Assembly: GCF_002197985.1 (NCBI RefSeq)
Contig: NZ_NBYK01000002.1
Span: 213,041 to 277,040 of the forward strand
Origin: Halopseudomonas aestusnigri
Lineage (GTDB): Bacteria > Pseudomonadota > Gammaproteobacteria > Pseudomonadales > Pseudomonadaceae
DNA: 64,000 bases
Direction: 5' to 3'
Shown: piece after piece, positions 18,103-27,128 of the stretch
Numbering within the stretch: the stretch's first letter is position 1
Layout of the letters: each line of letters starts with the position of its first letter
Translations under genes and position numbers: made by a program
Notes under the pieces: generated by a model
Told to the model about the DNA's origin: nothing
The model's input: the letters and a program-made list of their open reading frames with translations, nothing else
The model's database searches: none

Positions 18103-19290
18103 ATGATGTTTCTTTTTTTTCCTGATGTCTTTCGTTGTCAGCGCTCTCCAAGGCGAATCCGTCTGGTGGGGGCGCTGTACCTGCTCCTTGTCTGCCTGTT
18201 CGCACCTCCCGCTTCGGCAATGCATGTAGTGTTTATCAGTCCGGGCAAATCCAATGAGCCATTCTGGATGGATGCGATCGAAGGTCTGCAGCACGCGGCA
18301 ACGAGTCTGGGGGTTGAGCTGGAGGTTCTGCACGCCGAACGCGACCACCTGGCCCAGCTCAGTTTGGCCAGGGATGTGTCGCGTCGGCCTTCAGGCCAGC
18401 GCCCGGACTACCTGCTGGTGTCGGCGGAAAAGCAGGTCCTGCCGGGGCAGTTGCAGATTGCCGAGCAAGCGGGCATCCGGGTATTTGCTGCGTATAACGG
18501 TGTATTGGAGAGCGAGCGTGAAATGCTTGGCTATCCCCGCGATCGGCTGAAACACTGGCTAGGCAGCCTGGTGCCTGATGCAGAAGAGGCCGGCTACCTC
18601 AGTGCCAGATCATTGATCCTGCAGGGGTTGCAGCAGTTTCCGGCGAGCAGGTCGCAGCGGTTGGAGATGGTTGCCATATCGGGTGACAGGTCGACCGACA
18701 GCTCTCGCCGCCGTACTCGCGGAATGCACAGAGCGGTCGCCGAGTTTACCGAGGTTCGCTTGCGTCAGAATGTCTACGGTGAATGGCGGCGGGACAATGC
18801 CCGTTATCAGACCCCCATTTTGCTTGAGCGCTATCCGCAAACGCGGCTGGTATGGACCGGTAATGATCTTATGGCCTACGGCGCTATTGAAGGCGCGCGC
18901 AGTCTCGGTCGTACGGTCGGGCGTGACCTTGTGGTGTCGACTGTCAACATGACTGAGCAGGCAACCCGAGCATTGCTTGATGGCGAGGTGCAGGTCGTGG
19001 TCGGCGGCCATCATCTTGCCGCAGCCTGGGCGCTGGTAGTGTTGTATGACTACGAAAATGGTGTGGATTTTGCCGACAGCGAAGGCCTGGAGATGGAAAA
19101 GAGCATGTTTGCTCTGTTCGATCGGTCAATGGCTGAGGATTATCTGGGCTATCTTGCGGCCGGTCGGCCTGCGGTGAATTACCGCCGGTTCAGCAAGGTG
19201 CTCAATCCGGCAGTCAAGAGCTATGACTTCTCGATTCGCGGCTGGCTGGCAGCCGCGAACGAGGCCGTGCTTGATTCTGGCGGACGCTAA
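18103..19290 (+). CDS. Orphan periplasmic sugar-type substrate-binding protein
   Basis: About 395 residues: an N-terminal signal region (LVGALYLLLVCLFAPPASA) followed by a periplasmic-binding fold of the LacI/ribose-binding type. Visible family features are VVFISPGKSNEPFWMDAIEG at the mature N-terminus and LVWTGNDLMAYGAIEGARS in the second lobe, where N-D usually contacts ligand. There is no permease or ATPase gene nearby, so it may serve a signalling system, as such proteins do for sensor kinases and cyclases. A diguanylate cyclase lies 1 kb upstream. The start is uncertain: tandem ATGs at 18103/18106 or TTG at 18076. It abuts the convergent Pmp3 gene. Confidence 0.78.
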   Translation: MMFLFFPDVFRCQRSPRRIRLVGALYLLLVCLFAPPASAMHVVFISPGKSNEPFWMDAIEGLQHAATSLGVELEVLHAERDHLAQLSLARDVSRRPSGQRPDYLLVSAEKQVLPGQLQIAEQAGIRVFAAYNGVLESEREMLGYPRDRLKHWLGSLVPDAEEAGYLSARSLILQGLQQFPASRSQRLEMVAISGDRSTDSSRRRTRGMHRAVAEFTEVRLRQNVYGEWRRDNARYQTPILLERYPQTRLVWTGNDLMAYGAIEGARSLGRTVGRDLVVSTVNMTEQATRALLDGEVQVVVGGHHLAAAWALVVLYDYENGVDFADSEGLEMEKSMFALFDRSMAEDYLGYLAAGRPAVNYRRFSKVLNPAVKSYDFSIRGWLAAANEAVLDSGGR

Positions 19291-19449
19291 TCAGCGTTTG
19301 GCGATAATCCAGACTGCGTGAACGATGCCGGGAATGTAGCCGAGCAGGGTGAGCAGGATGTTGAGCCAAAAGGCGCCACCGAAACCCACCTGTAAAAACA
19401 CGCCCAGCGGTGGCAGCAAAATGGCGATCAGTACGCGAATCAGGTCCAT
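19291..19449 (-). CDS. Pmp3/YqaE family membrane peptide
   Basis: 52-residue proteolipid with two membrane helices, typical of the Pmp3/YqaE (UPF0057) family: LIAILLPPLGVFLQVG, then FWLNILLTLLGYIPGIVHAV. Family members affect membrane potential or stress tolerance in yeast and plants, while the bacterial role is unclear. I used the inner ATG (19449), which has an AAGGAA ribosome binding site; a start 10 codons earlier would add a charged stretch foreign to the family. Its stop codon abuts that of the binding-protein gene with no gap. Confidence 0.88.
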   Translation of the reverse strand: MDLIRVLIAILLPPLGVFLQVGFGGAFWLNILLTLLGYIPGIVHAVWIIAKR

Positions 19450-19653
19450 GTGTTGGTTCCTTGTGTCCGGAAGTTTCATGCATTGTGACCCGCAGTACCA
19501 TTGATCGTTCAGTTGCTGCTGATATCCAAATGCTTCCCGGTAAGGTCTGTCGCACCTGAATGCCCTGAAATGAGGGGGGGAGTTGCCGTCTCTGGCTGGC
19601 GATCCGGCTGGGCAGCTGGCAGAGCTTGGCCCTTGCGTTCGGTAGTAACAGAA

Positions 19654-19686
19654 AAGGCTATCCGGTGCCCGCGATAGCCTTCTTTT
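19654..19686. terminator. Terminator downstream of ppsR
   Basis: Stem AAGGCTATC / GATAGCCTT with a 10-base loop, A-rich before and CTTTT after. It lies 30 bases beyond the ppsR stop on the minus strand and can act in both directions. Confidence 0.75.
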
Positions 19687-19715
19687 AATCTAGTTAAATC
19701 AATAGATTGGAAGCC

Positions 19716-20534
19716 CTACTTAAGGCGGCGCTCAATGCCCATCTGCATCAGGATCTTCGCTGAAATCTCTTCTACCGAGTAGTGCGTTGAGTTGAGGAAG
19801 GGAATGTTCTCCTTGCGGAACAGGTTCTCCACTTCCCGTACTTCAAATTCGCACTGCGGGTAGCTGGAATAGCGGCTGTTGGGGCGGCGTTCGTTGCGGA
19901 TGCTGGCCAGGCGGTCTGGGTCGATGGTCAGTCCGAACAGCTTGCTCTTGTTCTGCTTGAGCGCCTTGGGCAGCTGCAGGCGCTCCATGTCGTCCTCAGT
20001 CAGGGGGTAGTTGGCGGCGCGAATACCGTATTGCAACGCCATGTACAGACAGCTTGGCGTCTTGCCGCAGCGGGAGACGCCAACCAGGATGATATCGGCC
20101 TGGGCGTAGTGGTGAGTGCGCGCACCATCGTCGTTGTCCATGGCGAAGTGCACCGCGTCAATACGGTCTTTGTAATGGCTGTTGTGCTGGATCGAGTGGG
20201 TCTTGCCTACCGAGTAGGACGAGCCGTCACCCAGTTCCTGTTCCAATGGCGCCAGGAAGGTCGAGAAAATATCGATCATGTAGCCATTGGATTTGGCCAG
20301 CTCCTGGCGAATCTCGCTGTTGACCACGGTATCGAAAATGATCGGCCGCGCTGCATCTTTCTCGGCAGCAGCATTGATTTGTTGTACCATGTCACGCGCT
20401 TTTTCCACGGTATCGACGTAAGGGCGCAGCAGCTTGGTGAACTGGATGTTCTCGAACTGTGCCAGCAGGCTTTGACCAAGCGTCTCGGCGGTGATGCCGG
20501 TACCATCAGAAATGAAAAAAGCGGTGCGTTTCAT
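19716..20534 (-). CDS. ppsR: PEP synthase regulatory protein (kinase/pyrophosphorylase)
   Basis: Bifunctional regulator of the DUF299 family that inactivates PEP synthase by ADP-dependent phosphorylation and reactivates it by Pi-dependent dephosphorylation. The 272-residue product starts [20 protein letters not shown] and has the P-loop [15 protein letters not shown] near residue 153. Divergent transcription from ppsA across a 157-base gap is the usual arrangement and confirms the role. It allows fast switching between glycolytic and gluconeogenic carbon flow. Confidence 0.96.
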   Translation of the reverse strand: MKRTAFFISDGTGITAETLGQSLLAQFENIQFTKLLRPYVDTVEKARDMVQQINAAAEKDAARPIIFDTVVNSEIRQELAKSNGYMIDIFSTFLAPLEQELGDGSSYSVGKTHSIQHNSHYKDRIDAVHFAMDNDDGARTHHYAQADIILVGVSRCGKTPSCLYMALQYGIRAANYPLTEDDMERLQLPKALKQNKSKLFGLTIDPDRLASIRNERRPNSRYSSYPQCEFEVREVENLFRKENIPFLNSTHYSVEEISAKILMQMGIERRLK

Positions 20535-20691
20535 TCACGAAGCCTTAAGATGTCGTGTCTCGGTTACCGGGTAGCCCGCATATATGTCGGAGCAGCCCCC
20601 AAAGATCGGCATTGTGGCGCATTTGCAGCGGGCAGACCAGTATGCTCCCGCCGCCGCACAGACTTATTAATAGATTGACGGAGAGATCACC

Positions 20692-23061
20692 TTGTTAGAG
20701 TACGTAGTGTCCTTCGAGCAGCTGGGTGTCAATGACGTCGAGCGCGTTGGCGGCAAGAACGCCTCCCTTGGCGAAATGATCAGCAATCTGGCCAACGCCG
20801 GCGTAACGGTTCCCGGTGGCTTTGCAACCACTGCAGATGCGTATCGGGAGTTTCTCGAGCAAAGTGGTCTCAATGATCGCATTCACGCTGCACTGGACAA
20901 GCTCGACGTCGATGACGTTAACGCTCTGGCCGAAACCGGTGCGCAGATTCGTCAGTGGGTTATGGACGCCGACTTCCCGCCGGCGCTGGACAAGGCAATT
21001 CGCGAAGCCTTTGCCAAACTGTCCGACGGTAACCCCAATCTGGCCGTTGCCGTGCGCTCCTCCGCTACGGCGGAAGACTTGCCTGATGCCTCTTTCGCCG
21101 GTCAGCAGGAAACCTTCCTGAACATTCGTGGTGTGGATAACGTGATTCACGCCGCCAAGGAAGTGTTTGCGTCGCTGTTCAACGATCGCGCCATCGCCTA
21201 CCGCGTACACCAGGGCTTCGACCACAAACTGGTTGCCCTGTCAGCGGGTGTGCAGCGCATGGTGCGCTCCGAAACCGGCACTGCCGGTGTGATGTTTACC
21301 CTGGATACCGAATCCGGTTTCCGTGACGTCGTGTTTATCACCGGCGCATACGGTCTGGGCGAAACCGTGGTGCAGGGTGCGGTGAACCCTGACGAGTTCT
21401 ATGTGCACAAGCCCACTCTGGCTGCTGGTCGCCCGTCGATTCTGCGTCGCAATCTGGGCAGCAAAGCGATCAAGATGGTCTACGGCGACGAAGCCAAGGC
21501 CGGTCGGTCGGTCAAGACTGTCGACGTTGATCTGGCTGAGCGCAGCCGCTTCTGTCTGTCCGAGGAAGAAGTGGTGAATCTGGCCAAGCAGGCCGTCATT
21601 ATCGAGCAGCACTACGGTCGTCCGATGGACATCGAGTGGGCCAAAGACGGCGACGACGGCAAGCTCTATATCGTTCAGGCCCGTCCAGAAACCGTTAAAA
21701 GCCGCAGCAGCGCCAACGTCATGGAGCGTTACCTGCTGAAAGAGAAGGGCACTGTGCTGGTTGAAGGTCGTGCCATCGGTCAGCGCATTGGTGCCGGCCG
21801 CGTGCGCATCGTCAATGACGTTGCCGAGATGGACAAAGTCCAGCCGGGTGACGTTCTGGTCTCCGATATGACCGACCCGGACTGGGAGCCGATCATGAAG
21901 CGCGCCAGCGCGATCGTCACCAACCGTGGTGGTCGTACCTGCCACGCGGCGATTATTGCTCGCGAACTGGGTATTCCGGCTGTTGTCGGTTGCGGCAATG
22001 CGACCACTGAGCTGAAGGACGGTCAGGAAGTGACTGTTTCCTGCGCCGAGGGCGATACCGGTCTGATCTACGCGGGCCAGCTGTCCTTTGACATCAAGAC
22101 CAACAGCGTTGATGCGATGCCGCCGCTGCCGTTCAAGATCATGATGAACGTCGGCAACCCCGACCGCGCCTTCGACTTTGCCAACCTGCCCAACGAGGGC
22201 GTGGGACTGGCGCGCCTGGAATTCATCATCAACCGCATGATCGGCGTTCACCCCAAGGCACTGTTGAACTTCGACAGCCTGCCGGTTGACGTCAAGGACA
22301 GCGTGCAGAAGCGTGTTGCCGGTTACGGCTCGCCGGTCGATTTCTACGTCGACAAGCTGGTTGAAGGCATCAGCACGCTGGCTGCGGCGTTCTGGCCGAA
22401 GAAGGTCATCGTGCGCATGTCGGACTTCAAGTCCAACGAATATGCCAACCTGATCGGCGGCAAGCTGTACGAGCCGGAAGAAGAAAACCCGATGCTGGGC
22501 TTCCGTGGTGCCTCGCGTTACATCAGTGACTCCTTCCGTGACTGCTTCGAGCTGGAATGTCGCGCGATGAAGCGTGTTCGCGACGAAATGGGGCTGACCA
22601 ATGTCGAGATCATGATTCCGTTCGTGCGCACCGTTGGCGAAGCCAAGCAGGTTGTTGAGCTGCTGGGTGAAAACGGCTTGAAGCGCGGTGAAAACGGTCT
22701 GCGCCTGATCATGATGTGTGAGCTGCCTGCCAACGCGCTGCTGGCCGAGGAGTTCCTGGAGCACTTCGACGGCTTTTCGATCGGGTCCAACGACCTGACT
22801 CAGCTCACTCTGGGGCTGGACCGTGACTCGGGCATCATTGCGCATCTGTTCGATGAGCGTAATGCTGCGGTCAAAAAGCTGCTGAGCTACGCCATCTCCG
22901 CCTGCCGTACTGCCAACAAGTACATCGGTATTTGTGGTCAGGGCCCGTCCGATCATCCGGATCTCGCGCGCTGGCTGATGGAGCAGGGTATCGAGAGCGT
23001 GTCTCTGAACCCGGATTCGGTGATGGACACCTGGTTCTTCCTTGCCGAGAATGACAAGTAA
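20692..23061 (+). CDS. ppsA: Phosphoenolpyruvate synthase
   Basis: Converts pyruvate and ATP to PEP, AMP and phosphate, the first gluconeogenic step from pyruvate or lactate. The 789-residue product has the N-terminal ATP-grasp region ([11 protein letters not shown], then [20 protein letters not shown]). The phosphohistidine domain has the catalytic His418 in [14 protein letters not shown], and the C-terminal PEP/pyruvate TIM barrel has [15 protein letters not shown] and CGQGPSDHP. The start is TTG at 20692 with GGAGA before it; the product then begins [12 protein letters not shown], matching pseudomonad PpsA. Regulated post-translationally by the divergent ppsR product. Confidence 0.97.
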   Translation: MLEYVVSFEQLGVNDVERVGGKNASLGEMISNLANAGVTVPGGFATTADAYREFLEQSGLNDRIHAALDKLDVDDVNALAETGAQIRQWVMDADFPPALDKAIREAFAKLSDGNPNLAVAVRSSATAEDLPDASFAGQQETFLNIRGVDNVIHAAKEVFASLFNDRAIAYRVHQGFDHKLVALSAGVQRMVRSETGTAGVMFTLDTESGFRDVVFITGAYGLGETVVQGAVNPDEFYVHKPTLAAGRPSILRRNLGSKAIKMVYGDEAKAGRSVKTVDVDLAERSRFCLSEEEVVNLAKQAVIIEQHYGRPMDIEWAKDGDDGKLYIVQARPETVKSRSSANVMERYLLKEKGTVLVEGRAIGQRIGAGRVRIVNDVAEMDKVQPGDVLVSDMTDPDWEPIMKRASAIVTNRGGRTCHAAIIARELGIPAVVGCGNATTELKDGQEVTVSCAEGDTGLIYAGQLSFDIKTNSVDAMPPLPFKIMMNVGNPDRAFDFANLPNEGVGLARLEFIINRMIGVHPKALLNFDSLPVDVKDSVQKRVAGYGSPVDFYVDKLVEGISTLAAAFWPKKVIVRMSDFKSNEYANLIGGKLYEPEEENPMLGFRGASRYISDSFRDCFELECRAMKRVRDEMGLTNVEIMIPFVRTVGEAKQVVELLGENGLKRGENGLRLIMMCELPANALLAEEFLEHFDGFSIGSNDLTQLTLGLDRDSGIIAHLFDERNAAVKKLLSYAISACRTANKYIGICGQGPSDHPDLARWLMEQGIESVSLNPDSVMDTWFFLAENDK

Positions 23062-23093
23062 GCATCAGTACCTTCAAGTTCAAGGAGAATGCC

Positions 23094-23582
23094 ATGCAGC
23101 ACTATGTAACGCCGGATCTGTGTGATGCCTATCCCGATGTGGCCGTGGTCGAGCCGATGTTCAGCAACTTCGGCGGCCACGATTCCTTCGGTGGTCAGAT
23201 CGTCACCGTGAAGTGTCACGAGGACAACTCGATTGTCAAGGAGCAGGTCGATCAGGACGGCACCGGCAAGGTGATGGTGGTTGATGGTGGCGGTTCCATG
23301 CGCCGCGCCCTGCTGGGTGACATGCTGGCCGAGAAAGCGGCCAAGAACGGCTGGGAAGGCATCATCGTATACGGCTGTGTGCGTGACGTTGACGTACTGG
23401 CGCAAACGCCGCTTGGAATCCAGGCGCTGGCCAGTCACCCAATGAAGACCGACAAGCGTGGTATCGGCGATCTGAACGTCGTCGTCACCTTTGCTGGCGT
23501 GACCTTCCGCCCGGGTGAGTTCGTCTACGCCGATAACAACGGCATCATTGTCTCGCCTGTCGCGTTGATCATGCCCGAGTAA
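23094..23582 (+). CDS. rraA: RraA family protein (RNase E activity regulator type)
   Basis: 162-residue RraA-fold protein. In E. coli RraA binds RNase E and inhibits RNA decay; related proteins are HMG/oxaloacetate aldolases, and the family is often called ribonuclease E activity regulator RraA. Features are [10 protein letters not shown] at the start, [33 protein letters not shown] and [10 protein letters not shown]. The start has an AAGGAGA ribosome binding site 33 bases after ppsA, which suggests co-transcription. Aldolase activity is a real alternative. Confidence 0.9.
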   Translation: MQHYVTPDLCDAYPDVAVVEPMFSNFGGHDSFGGQIVTVKCHEDNSIVKEQVDQDGTGKVMVVDGGGSMRRALLGDMLAEKAAKNGWEGIIVYGCVRDVDVLAQTPLGIQALASHPMKTDKRGIGDLNVVVTFAGVTFRPGEFVYADNNGIIVSPVALIMPE

Positions 23583-23604
23583 CGTCGGCCCTGGTGGTAT
23601 CGGG

Positions 23605-23635
23605 CAAGGGGGAGGGTGGCAACACCTCCCCCTTG
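23605..23635 (+). terminator. Strong hairpin after rraA
   Basis: Perfect 11-bp stem CAAGGGGGAGG / CCTCCCCCTTG with a 9-base loop, 22 bases after the rraA stop. The tail is only TTGC, so termination may be partial. Confidence 0.65.
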
Positions 23636-23691
23636 TTGCATCTGGGGGCCGTATTTCCGTCACGGCTTCATCCATGCAGGAGAACAGAGTC

Positions 23692-23946
23692 ATGTCCAAC
23701 GACGATTCGCTTGAAAGCCAGCTGCGCGCAATGATGCGCGACGAAGGCGCCGGCGATGCCGAACGCTCCGATGATCAGCGACTGGATCGGGTTCTGCACC
23801 GGGCGCACATTCACGGCGCGGTATTCGACCTGCTTGGACTGGTAGCCCGCTGGGGCTGGGTGCTGACCGAGGGGGGCGCGCGTGGTGTGCGTAACCTCAA
23901 GCCCAGTCGTCGCCAAGCTGACAACTCAACCCCTTCCGACCTGTAG
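23692..23946 (+). CDS. crfX: CrfX-like small protein
   Basis: 84-residue soluble protein, first of the crfX-cmpX-sigX-oprF block known from pseudomonads, where it lies beside and is regulated with cmpX and sigX. It begins SNDDSLESQLRAMMRD, is acidic at the start and basic at the end (RRQ), and has a short hydrophobic centre (AVFDLLGLVARWGWVL). No known domain. The ATG at 23692 is preceded by GCAGGAGAA; a start six codons earlier is less likely. Identification rests on size, context and general similarity. Function unknown, with a link to envelope stress. Confidence 0.75.
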   Translation: MSNDDSLESQLRAMMRDEGAGDAERSDDQRLDRVLHRAHIHGAVFDLLGLVARWGWVLTEGGARGVRNLKPSRRQADNSTPSDL

Positions 23947-23962
23947 TCAAGAGAGCTTAGCC

Positions 23963-24784
23963 ATGGAATTCGATGTCTGGAGTCAAAGCTTCGTTGCGGC
24001 CATGACCACGCTGTGGAGCAAGGTTGCCTCGTTTATTCCCGATCTGATTGCGGCGCTGATTATCGTGCTGCTTGGCCTTGTCGTGGCCAAGGTTGTCGAC
24101 GCGGTGTTGAGCAAAGGACTGGCCAAGGTCGGTCTGGATCGACTGATGAGCGGCACCGGTGTAAACAAGATGCTGGCCCGGGTTGGCATCAACAGCTCGG
24201 TGTCCGCGCTTACCGGCAAGATAGCCTATTGGTTCATTCTGCTGACCTTTGTTGTGTCGGCATCGGAGTCGCTCGGTCTTGCGCGGGTGTCTTCTACGTT
24301 GGACGCCATCACGCTTTATCTGCCCAAGGTTGTCGGTGCGGCGCTCATTCTGCTTGGTGGTCTGTTGCTCTCCCATCTGGTAAACGGCGTTGTGCGCGGC
24401 ACGGCCGAAAGCATGGGCATGGAGTATGCGTCCGGGCTTGGTCGCTTTGTTCAAGGGCTGCTGGTCATCATCACAGTGTCACTGGCGATCGGTCAGTTGC
24501 AGATCGAAACCGCGCTTCTGAATCTGGTGATCGCTATCGTGCTGGTCTGTTTCGGCGGTGCCGCTGCTCTGGCACTCGGGCTGGGCAGTCGCCAGGTGGT
24601 CGGTCAGATCATTGCGGGTATCTACGTGCGTGAACTCTATCAGCCGGGTGATCGGATCAAGGTGGCCGGCGTCGAGGGTGTGGTGGAGGAAATAGGCACC
24701 GTCAAGACGCAGATTCTCAGTGACGATGGCGAGCTTGTTTCCCTGGCCAATCGCTTGCTGATTGATGAGCCGGTGCGGCGCTGA
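23963..24784 (+). CDS. cmpX: CmpX, MscS-like inner-membrane protein
   Basis: 273-residue membrane protein upstream of sigX, matching CmpX of pseudomonads. About five hydrophobic helices: PDLIAALIIVLLGLVVAKVV near residue 20, ALILLGGLLLSHLV near 130, and the glycine-rich pore-like helix FGGAAALALGLGSRQVVG near 200. A short MscS beta-domain follows (YVRELYQPGDRIKVAGVEGV); the long cytosolic cage of full MscS is missing. In P. aeruginosa, loss of CmpX is reported to alter SigX activity and membrane properties. The start at 23963 removes a foreign 27-residue extension. Confidence 0.88.
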   Translation: MEFDVWSQSFVAAMTTLWSKVASFIPDLIAALIIVLLGLVVAKVVDAVLSKGLAKVGLDRLMSGTGVNKMLARVGINSSVSALTGKIAYWFILLTFVVSASESLGLARVSSTLDAITLYLPKVVGAALILLGGLLLSHLVNGVVRGTAESMGMEYASGLGRFVQGLLVIITVSLAIGQLQIETALLNLVIAIVLVCFGGAAALALGLGSRQVVGQIIAGIYVRELYQPGDRIKVAGVEGVVEEIGTVKTQILSDDGELVSLANRLLIDEPVRR

Positions 24785-24818
24785 GCGCCGCTTTAGTCAT
24801 ACGGAAGACATTACTACC

Positions 24819-25403
24819 TTGGTCAGTCTCAGCCGTCCACGCCGCCACTACAATCCGGCCGACCTCGATGATGAGGAGCTGGTGCTCAGGGCAAAGAGTG
24901 AGCTTATTCACACTACGACAGCCTATGAGGAGCTGATGCGGCGCTATCAGCGAACTTTGTTTAATGTTTGTGTTCGGTATTTAGGTAACGAGCGGGACGC
25001 GGATGACGTTTGTCAGGAAGTAATGCTGAAGGTTTTGCATGGACTGAAGCAGTTTGAAGGCAAGGCCAAGTTTAAAACATGGCTATATAGCATTACTTAT
25101 AACGAGTGCATAACGCAGTATCGTAAAGAGAAACGCAAGCGCCGCCTGCTTGATGCACTCAGCCTCGACCCTCAGGAAGAGGCGCAGGAACAGGAGCTGC
25201 AGCCGCAGGCTTCAAAGGGGCTGAACAGTCTTCTGGTCCACGTCAATCCCATTGACCGGGAAATTCTGGTGTTGCGCTTTGTGGCGGAGCTGGAATTTCA
25301 GGAAATTGCAGACATTATGCACATGGGATTGAGCGCGACTAAAATGCGTTATAAACGCGCGCTGGAAAAACTGCGAAACCAGATTGACAGTCCTTTTATA
25401 TAG
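24819..25403 (+). CDS. sigX: ECF sigma factor SigX
   Basis: Extracytoplasmic-function sigma factor that in pseudomonads drives oprF, fatty acid synthesis and membrane-fluidity genes. Region 2 is clear (YEELMRRYQRTLFNVCVRYL, then DADDVCQEVMLKVLHGL and FKTWLYSITYNECITQYRKE). Region 4 holds PIDREILVLRFVAELEFQEI and GLSATKMRYKRALEKL. The start is doubtful: TTG 24819 gives 194 residues, close to the usual length, with GGAAGAC upstream. ATG 24765 would overlap cmpX. The DNA is AT-richer than its neighbours, with rare codons such as ATA and TTA. No anti-sigma gene is adjacent. Confidence 0.93.
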   Translation: MVSLSRPRRHYNPADLDDEELVLRAKSELIHTTTAYEELMRRYQRTLFNVCVRYLGNERDADDVCQEVMLKVLHGLKQFEGKAKFKTWLYSITYNECITQYRKEKRKRRLLDALSLDPQEEAQEQELQPQASKGLNSLLVHVNPIDREILVLRFVAELEFQEIADIMHMGLSATKMRYKRALEKLRNQIDSPFI

Positions 25404-25493
25404 GGCTTGTATAGTTGTTAGCAGGATTCAGTTATACTGTCGCGGAGTTTTGCGCAAGCTTAACGTCTTAATGGATTTGATGGGGATTCAAAG

Positions 25494-26462
25494 ATGAAAT
25501 TGAAAAACACTGTGGGTCTCGTTGTTGGTGCTGCTATTGCTGCGTCCAGCTTTTCTGCCATGGCTGCCGGCAAAGCCGGGTCGGTCGAGGTTGAAGCCTT
25601 TGCTGACCGTTACTTCACCGACAGCATGTATGGTCTGAACGATGGCACCCTGGTGGGTGGCAGCATTGGCTATTTCGTCACCGAGAACGTACTGCTGAAC
25701 GCTGGTCTGGGTAAGTACCGGAATCTGGAAGTCGATGACGTCGCCAATGAAGATGTCGACGGCAAGCTGGCTCAGATCGAAGCGGTCTACCACTTCGGTA
25801 CCGGCAATGTCCTCCCCTATATCTCTGCCGGTCTGGCTCACCAGGAGCTCAAGGCTGACAGCGACAACACTGATGATCGCACTACCATGGCGATGGCCGG
25901 TGTCGGTATCAAGAACTACCTGAACGAAAACTTCTTCGTCAAGGCTGGCGTTGATGCGCTTTACGGTTTTGACCACGGTAATACCGAATGGCAGGCAGGT
26001 GTAGGCCTGGGTATCAACTTCGGTGCCAAGTCCGCACCGGTTGCCGAGCCGGCTCCGGCTCCCGCTCCGGTAGTGGCTCCGGCTCCTGCTCCGGCTCCCG
26101 AGATGCAATCCGTTCGTGTTGAGCTCGATGTGCTGTTCGACTTCGACAAGGACACCATCCGTCCGGAATACCGTCAGGATATTCAGAGCCTGGCCGAGTT
26201 CATGAAGACCTATCCGTCGGTTACTACTACCGTTGAAGGTCACACTGACTCCGTCGGTAGCGATGCCTACAACCAGAACCTGTCCGAGCGTCGCGCCAAT
26301 GCGGTTCGCGAAGCACTGATCAGCGAAGGTGTTGATGGCTCTCGCGTCAGCTCTGTCGGTTACGGTGAAGCCCGTCCGATTGCAGACAACAGCACTGACG
26401 AGGGTCGTTCAATGAACCGCCGCGTTGAAGCTGAAGTTGAAGCCCAGGTTGAAGTGAAGTAA
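25494..26462 (+). CDS. oprF: Major outer-membrane porin OprF
   Basis: OmpA-type structural porin of pseudomonads, 322 residues, anchoring outer membrane to peptidoglycan. The signal peptide ends SAMA near residue 24. The N-terminal eight-strand barrel spans about residues 25-180. A proline-alanine hinge follows (EPAPAPAPVVAPAPAPAPEM), then an OmpA_C peptidoglycan-binding domain with VLFDFDKDTIRPEY, VEGHTDSVGSDAYNQNLSERR and NRRVEAEVEAQVEVK. No cysteine occurs anywhere, unlike P. aeruginosa OprF, which has four between the domains. Codon use is strongly optimised. A possible -10 TATACT lies at 25433-25438; sigX upstream is the expected controller. Confidence 0.97.
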   Translation: MKLKNTVGLVVGAAIAASSFSAMAAGKAGSVEVEAFADRYFTDSMYGLNDGTLVGGSIGYFVTENVLLNAGLGKYRNLEVDDVANEDVDGKLAQIEAVYHFGTGNVLPYISAGLAHQELKADSDNTDDRTTMAMAGVGIKNYLNENFFVKAGVDALYGFDHGNTEWQAGVGLGINFGAKSAPVAEPAPAPAPVVAPAPAPAPEMQSVRVELDVLFDFDKDTIRPEYRQDIQSLAEFMKTYPSVTTTVEGHTDSVGSDAYNQNLSERRANAVREALISEGVDGSRVSSVGYGEARPIADNSTDEGRSMNRRVEAEVEAQVEVK

Positions 26463-26479
26463 TTCACTCTCCAGCGAAC

Positions 26480-26510
26480 AAAAAACCCGGCCATCGGCCG
26501 GGTTTTTTAT
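26480..26510 (+). terminator. oprF terminator
   Basis: Long hairpin: AAAAAACCCGGCC, loop ATC, GGCCGGGTTTTTT. It is a strong rho-independent terminator 18 bases after the oprF stop, and bidirectional enough to serve the thioesterase gene converging from the right. Confidence 0.93.
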
Positions 26511-26521
26511 TGTCTGAAATA

Positions 26522-26983
26522 TCAGGTTTCGCTGCTGTCCGCTTCGATTGAATTGACGCCGGGGAAGCGCAGACGGAAATCTTCCGGCATTGGACGAACC
26601 TTGCCGGTCGCAAAATGGAAAAACACAAAACCGGATTTTGCCAGTGCAACGAGTTCGCCGTTGCTGGCTTTGCTGATGCGAAAGATGATGTCGCCGCCGT
26701 ACTTGTTCAGGTCCATCAGGCCGACTTCAAAAATCAGTGCGTCCCGGGCGAAGGCTTCACGAAGATAGGTGGTGGCAAGGTCGGTAACGATAATGCCAAC
26801 GCCTTTCTCGCTCACTTCTTCGATGCCGAATTGATACAGAAACCGCGCTCTGGCCTCGGAGATCATCGAGATCATCGAATCATTGGCCAGGTGGTTGGCG
26901 CCGTTGATGTCGGTGATACGAACTGTGAGCTGCGTGGTGAAGTAAAACTGGTTCTCGGGAAAGTCGAGTTGCAGACGTGCCAT
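26522..26983 (-). CDS. Thioesterase-family hotdog protein
   Basis: 153-residue protein of the 4-hydroxybenzoyl-CoA thioesterase/YbgC group. Visible parts are LTVRITDINGANHLANDSMI (the D-x-N-x-x-x-H pattern replacing the usual D-x-x-x-x-H), ISEARARFLYQFGI, and the long strand RDALIFEVGLMDLNKYGGDI. It probably hydrolyses an acyl-CoA or acyl-ACP, but the substrate is not predictable. It lies alone between oprF and aceA, with terminators on both sides. Confidence 0.82.
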   Translation of the reverse strand: MARLQLDFPENQFYFTTQLTVRITDINGANHLANDSMISMISEARARFLYQFGIEEVSEKGVGIIVTDLATTYLREAFARDALIFEVGLMDLNKYGGDIIFRISKASNGELVALAKSGFVFFHFATGKVRPMPEDFRLRFPGVNSIEADSSET

Positions 26984-27060
26984 AACTGATAAAGCCTTGT
27001 TGCGTGAACCATAGGGCAGAAGTGGAGCGCATTCTACCTGAGAGGGTTGCTGCTTGATAG

Positions 27061-27090
27061 AAAAAAGGGGCTGCCCATGGCAGCCCCTTT
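27061..27090 (-). terminator. aceA terminator
   Basis: Stem AAAGGGGCTGCC, loop CAT, GGCAGCCCCTTT. On the minus strand it is followed by further T residues. It lies 39 bases after the aceA stop codon. Confidence 0.9.
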
Positions 27091-27128
27091 CTCACACCGG
27101 AGTCTTGCGACTCTGAATCAGTGGCTTA

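Noticed and set aside
21241-22956. 571-codon minus-strand frame over ppsA
   Set aside because: Mirror of a highly codon-biased gene; composition rich in His, Gln, Asn and Val with no motif.
26043-26103. Short tandem GCTCCGGCTCC-like repeats
   Set aside because: They code the Pro-Ala hinge of OprF, a normal feature of the protein, not a CRISPR or satellite repeat.
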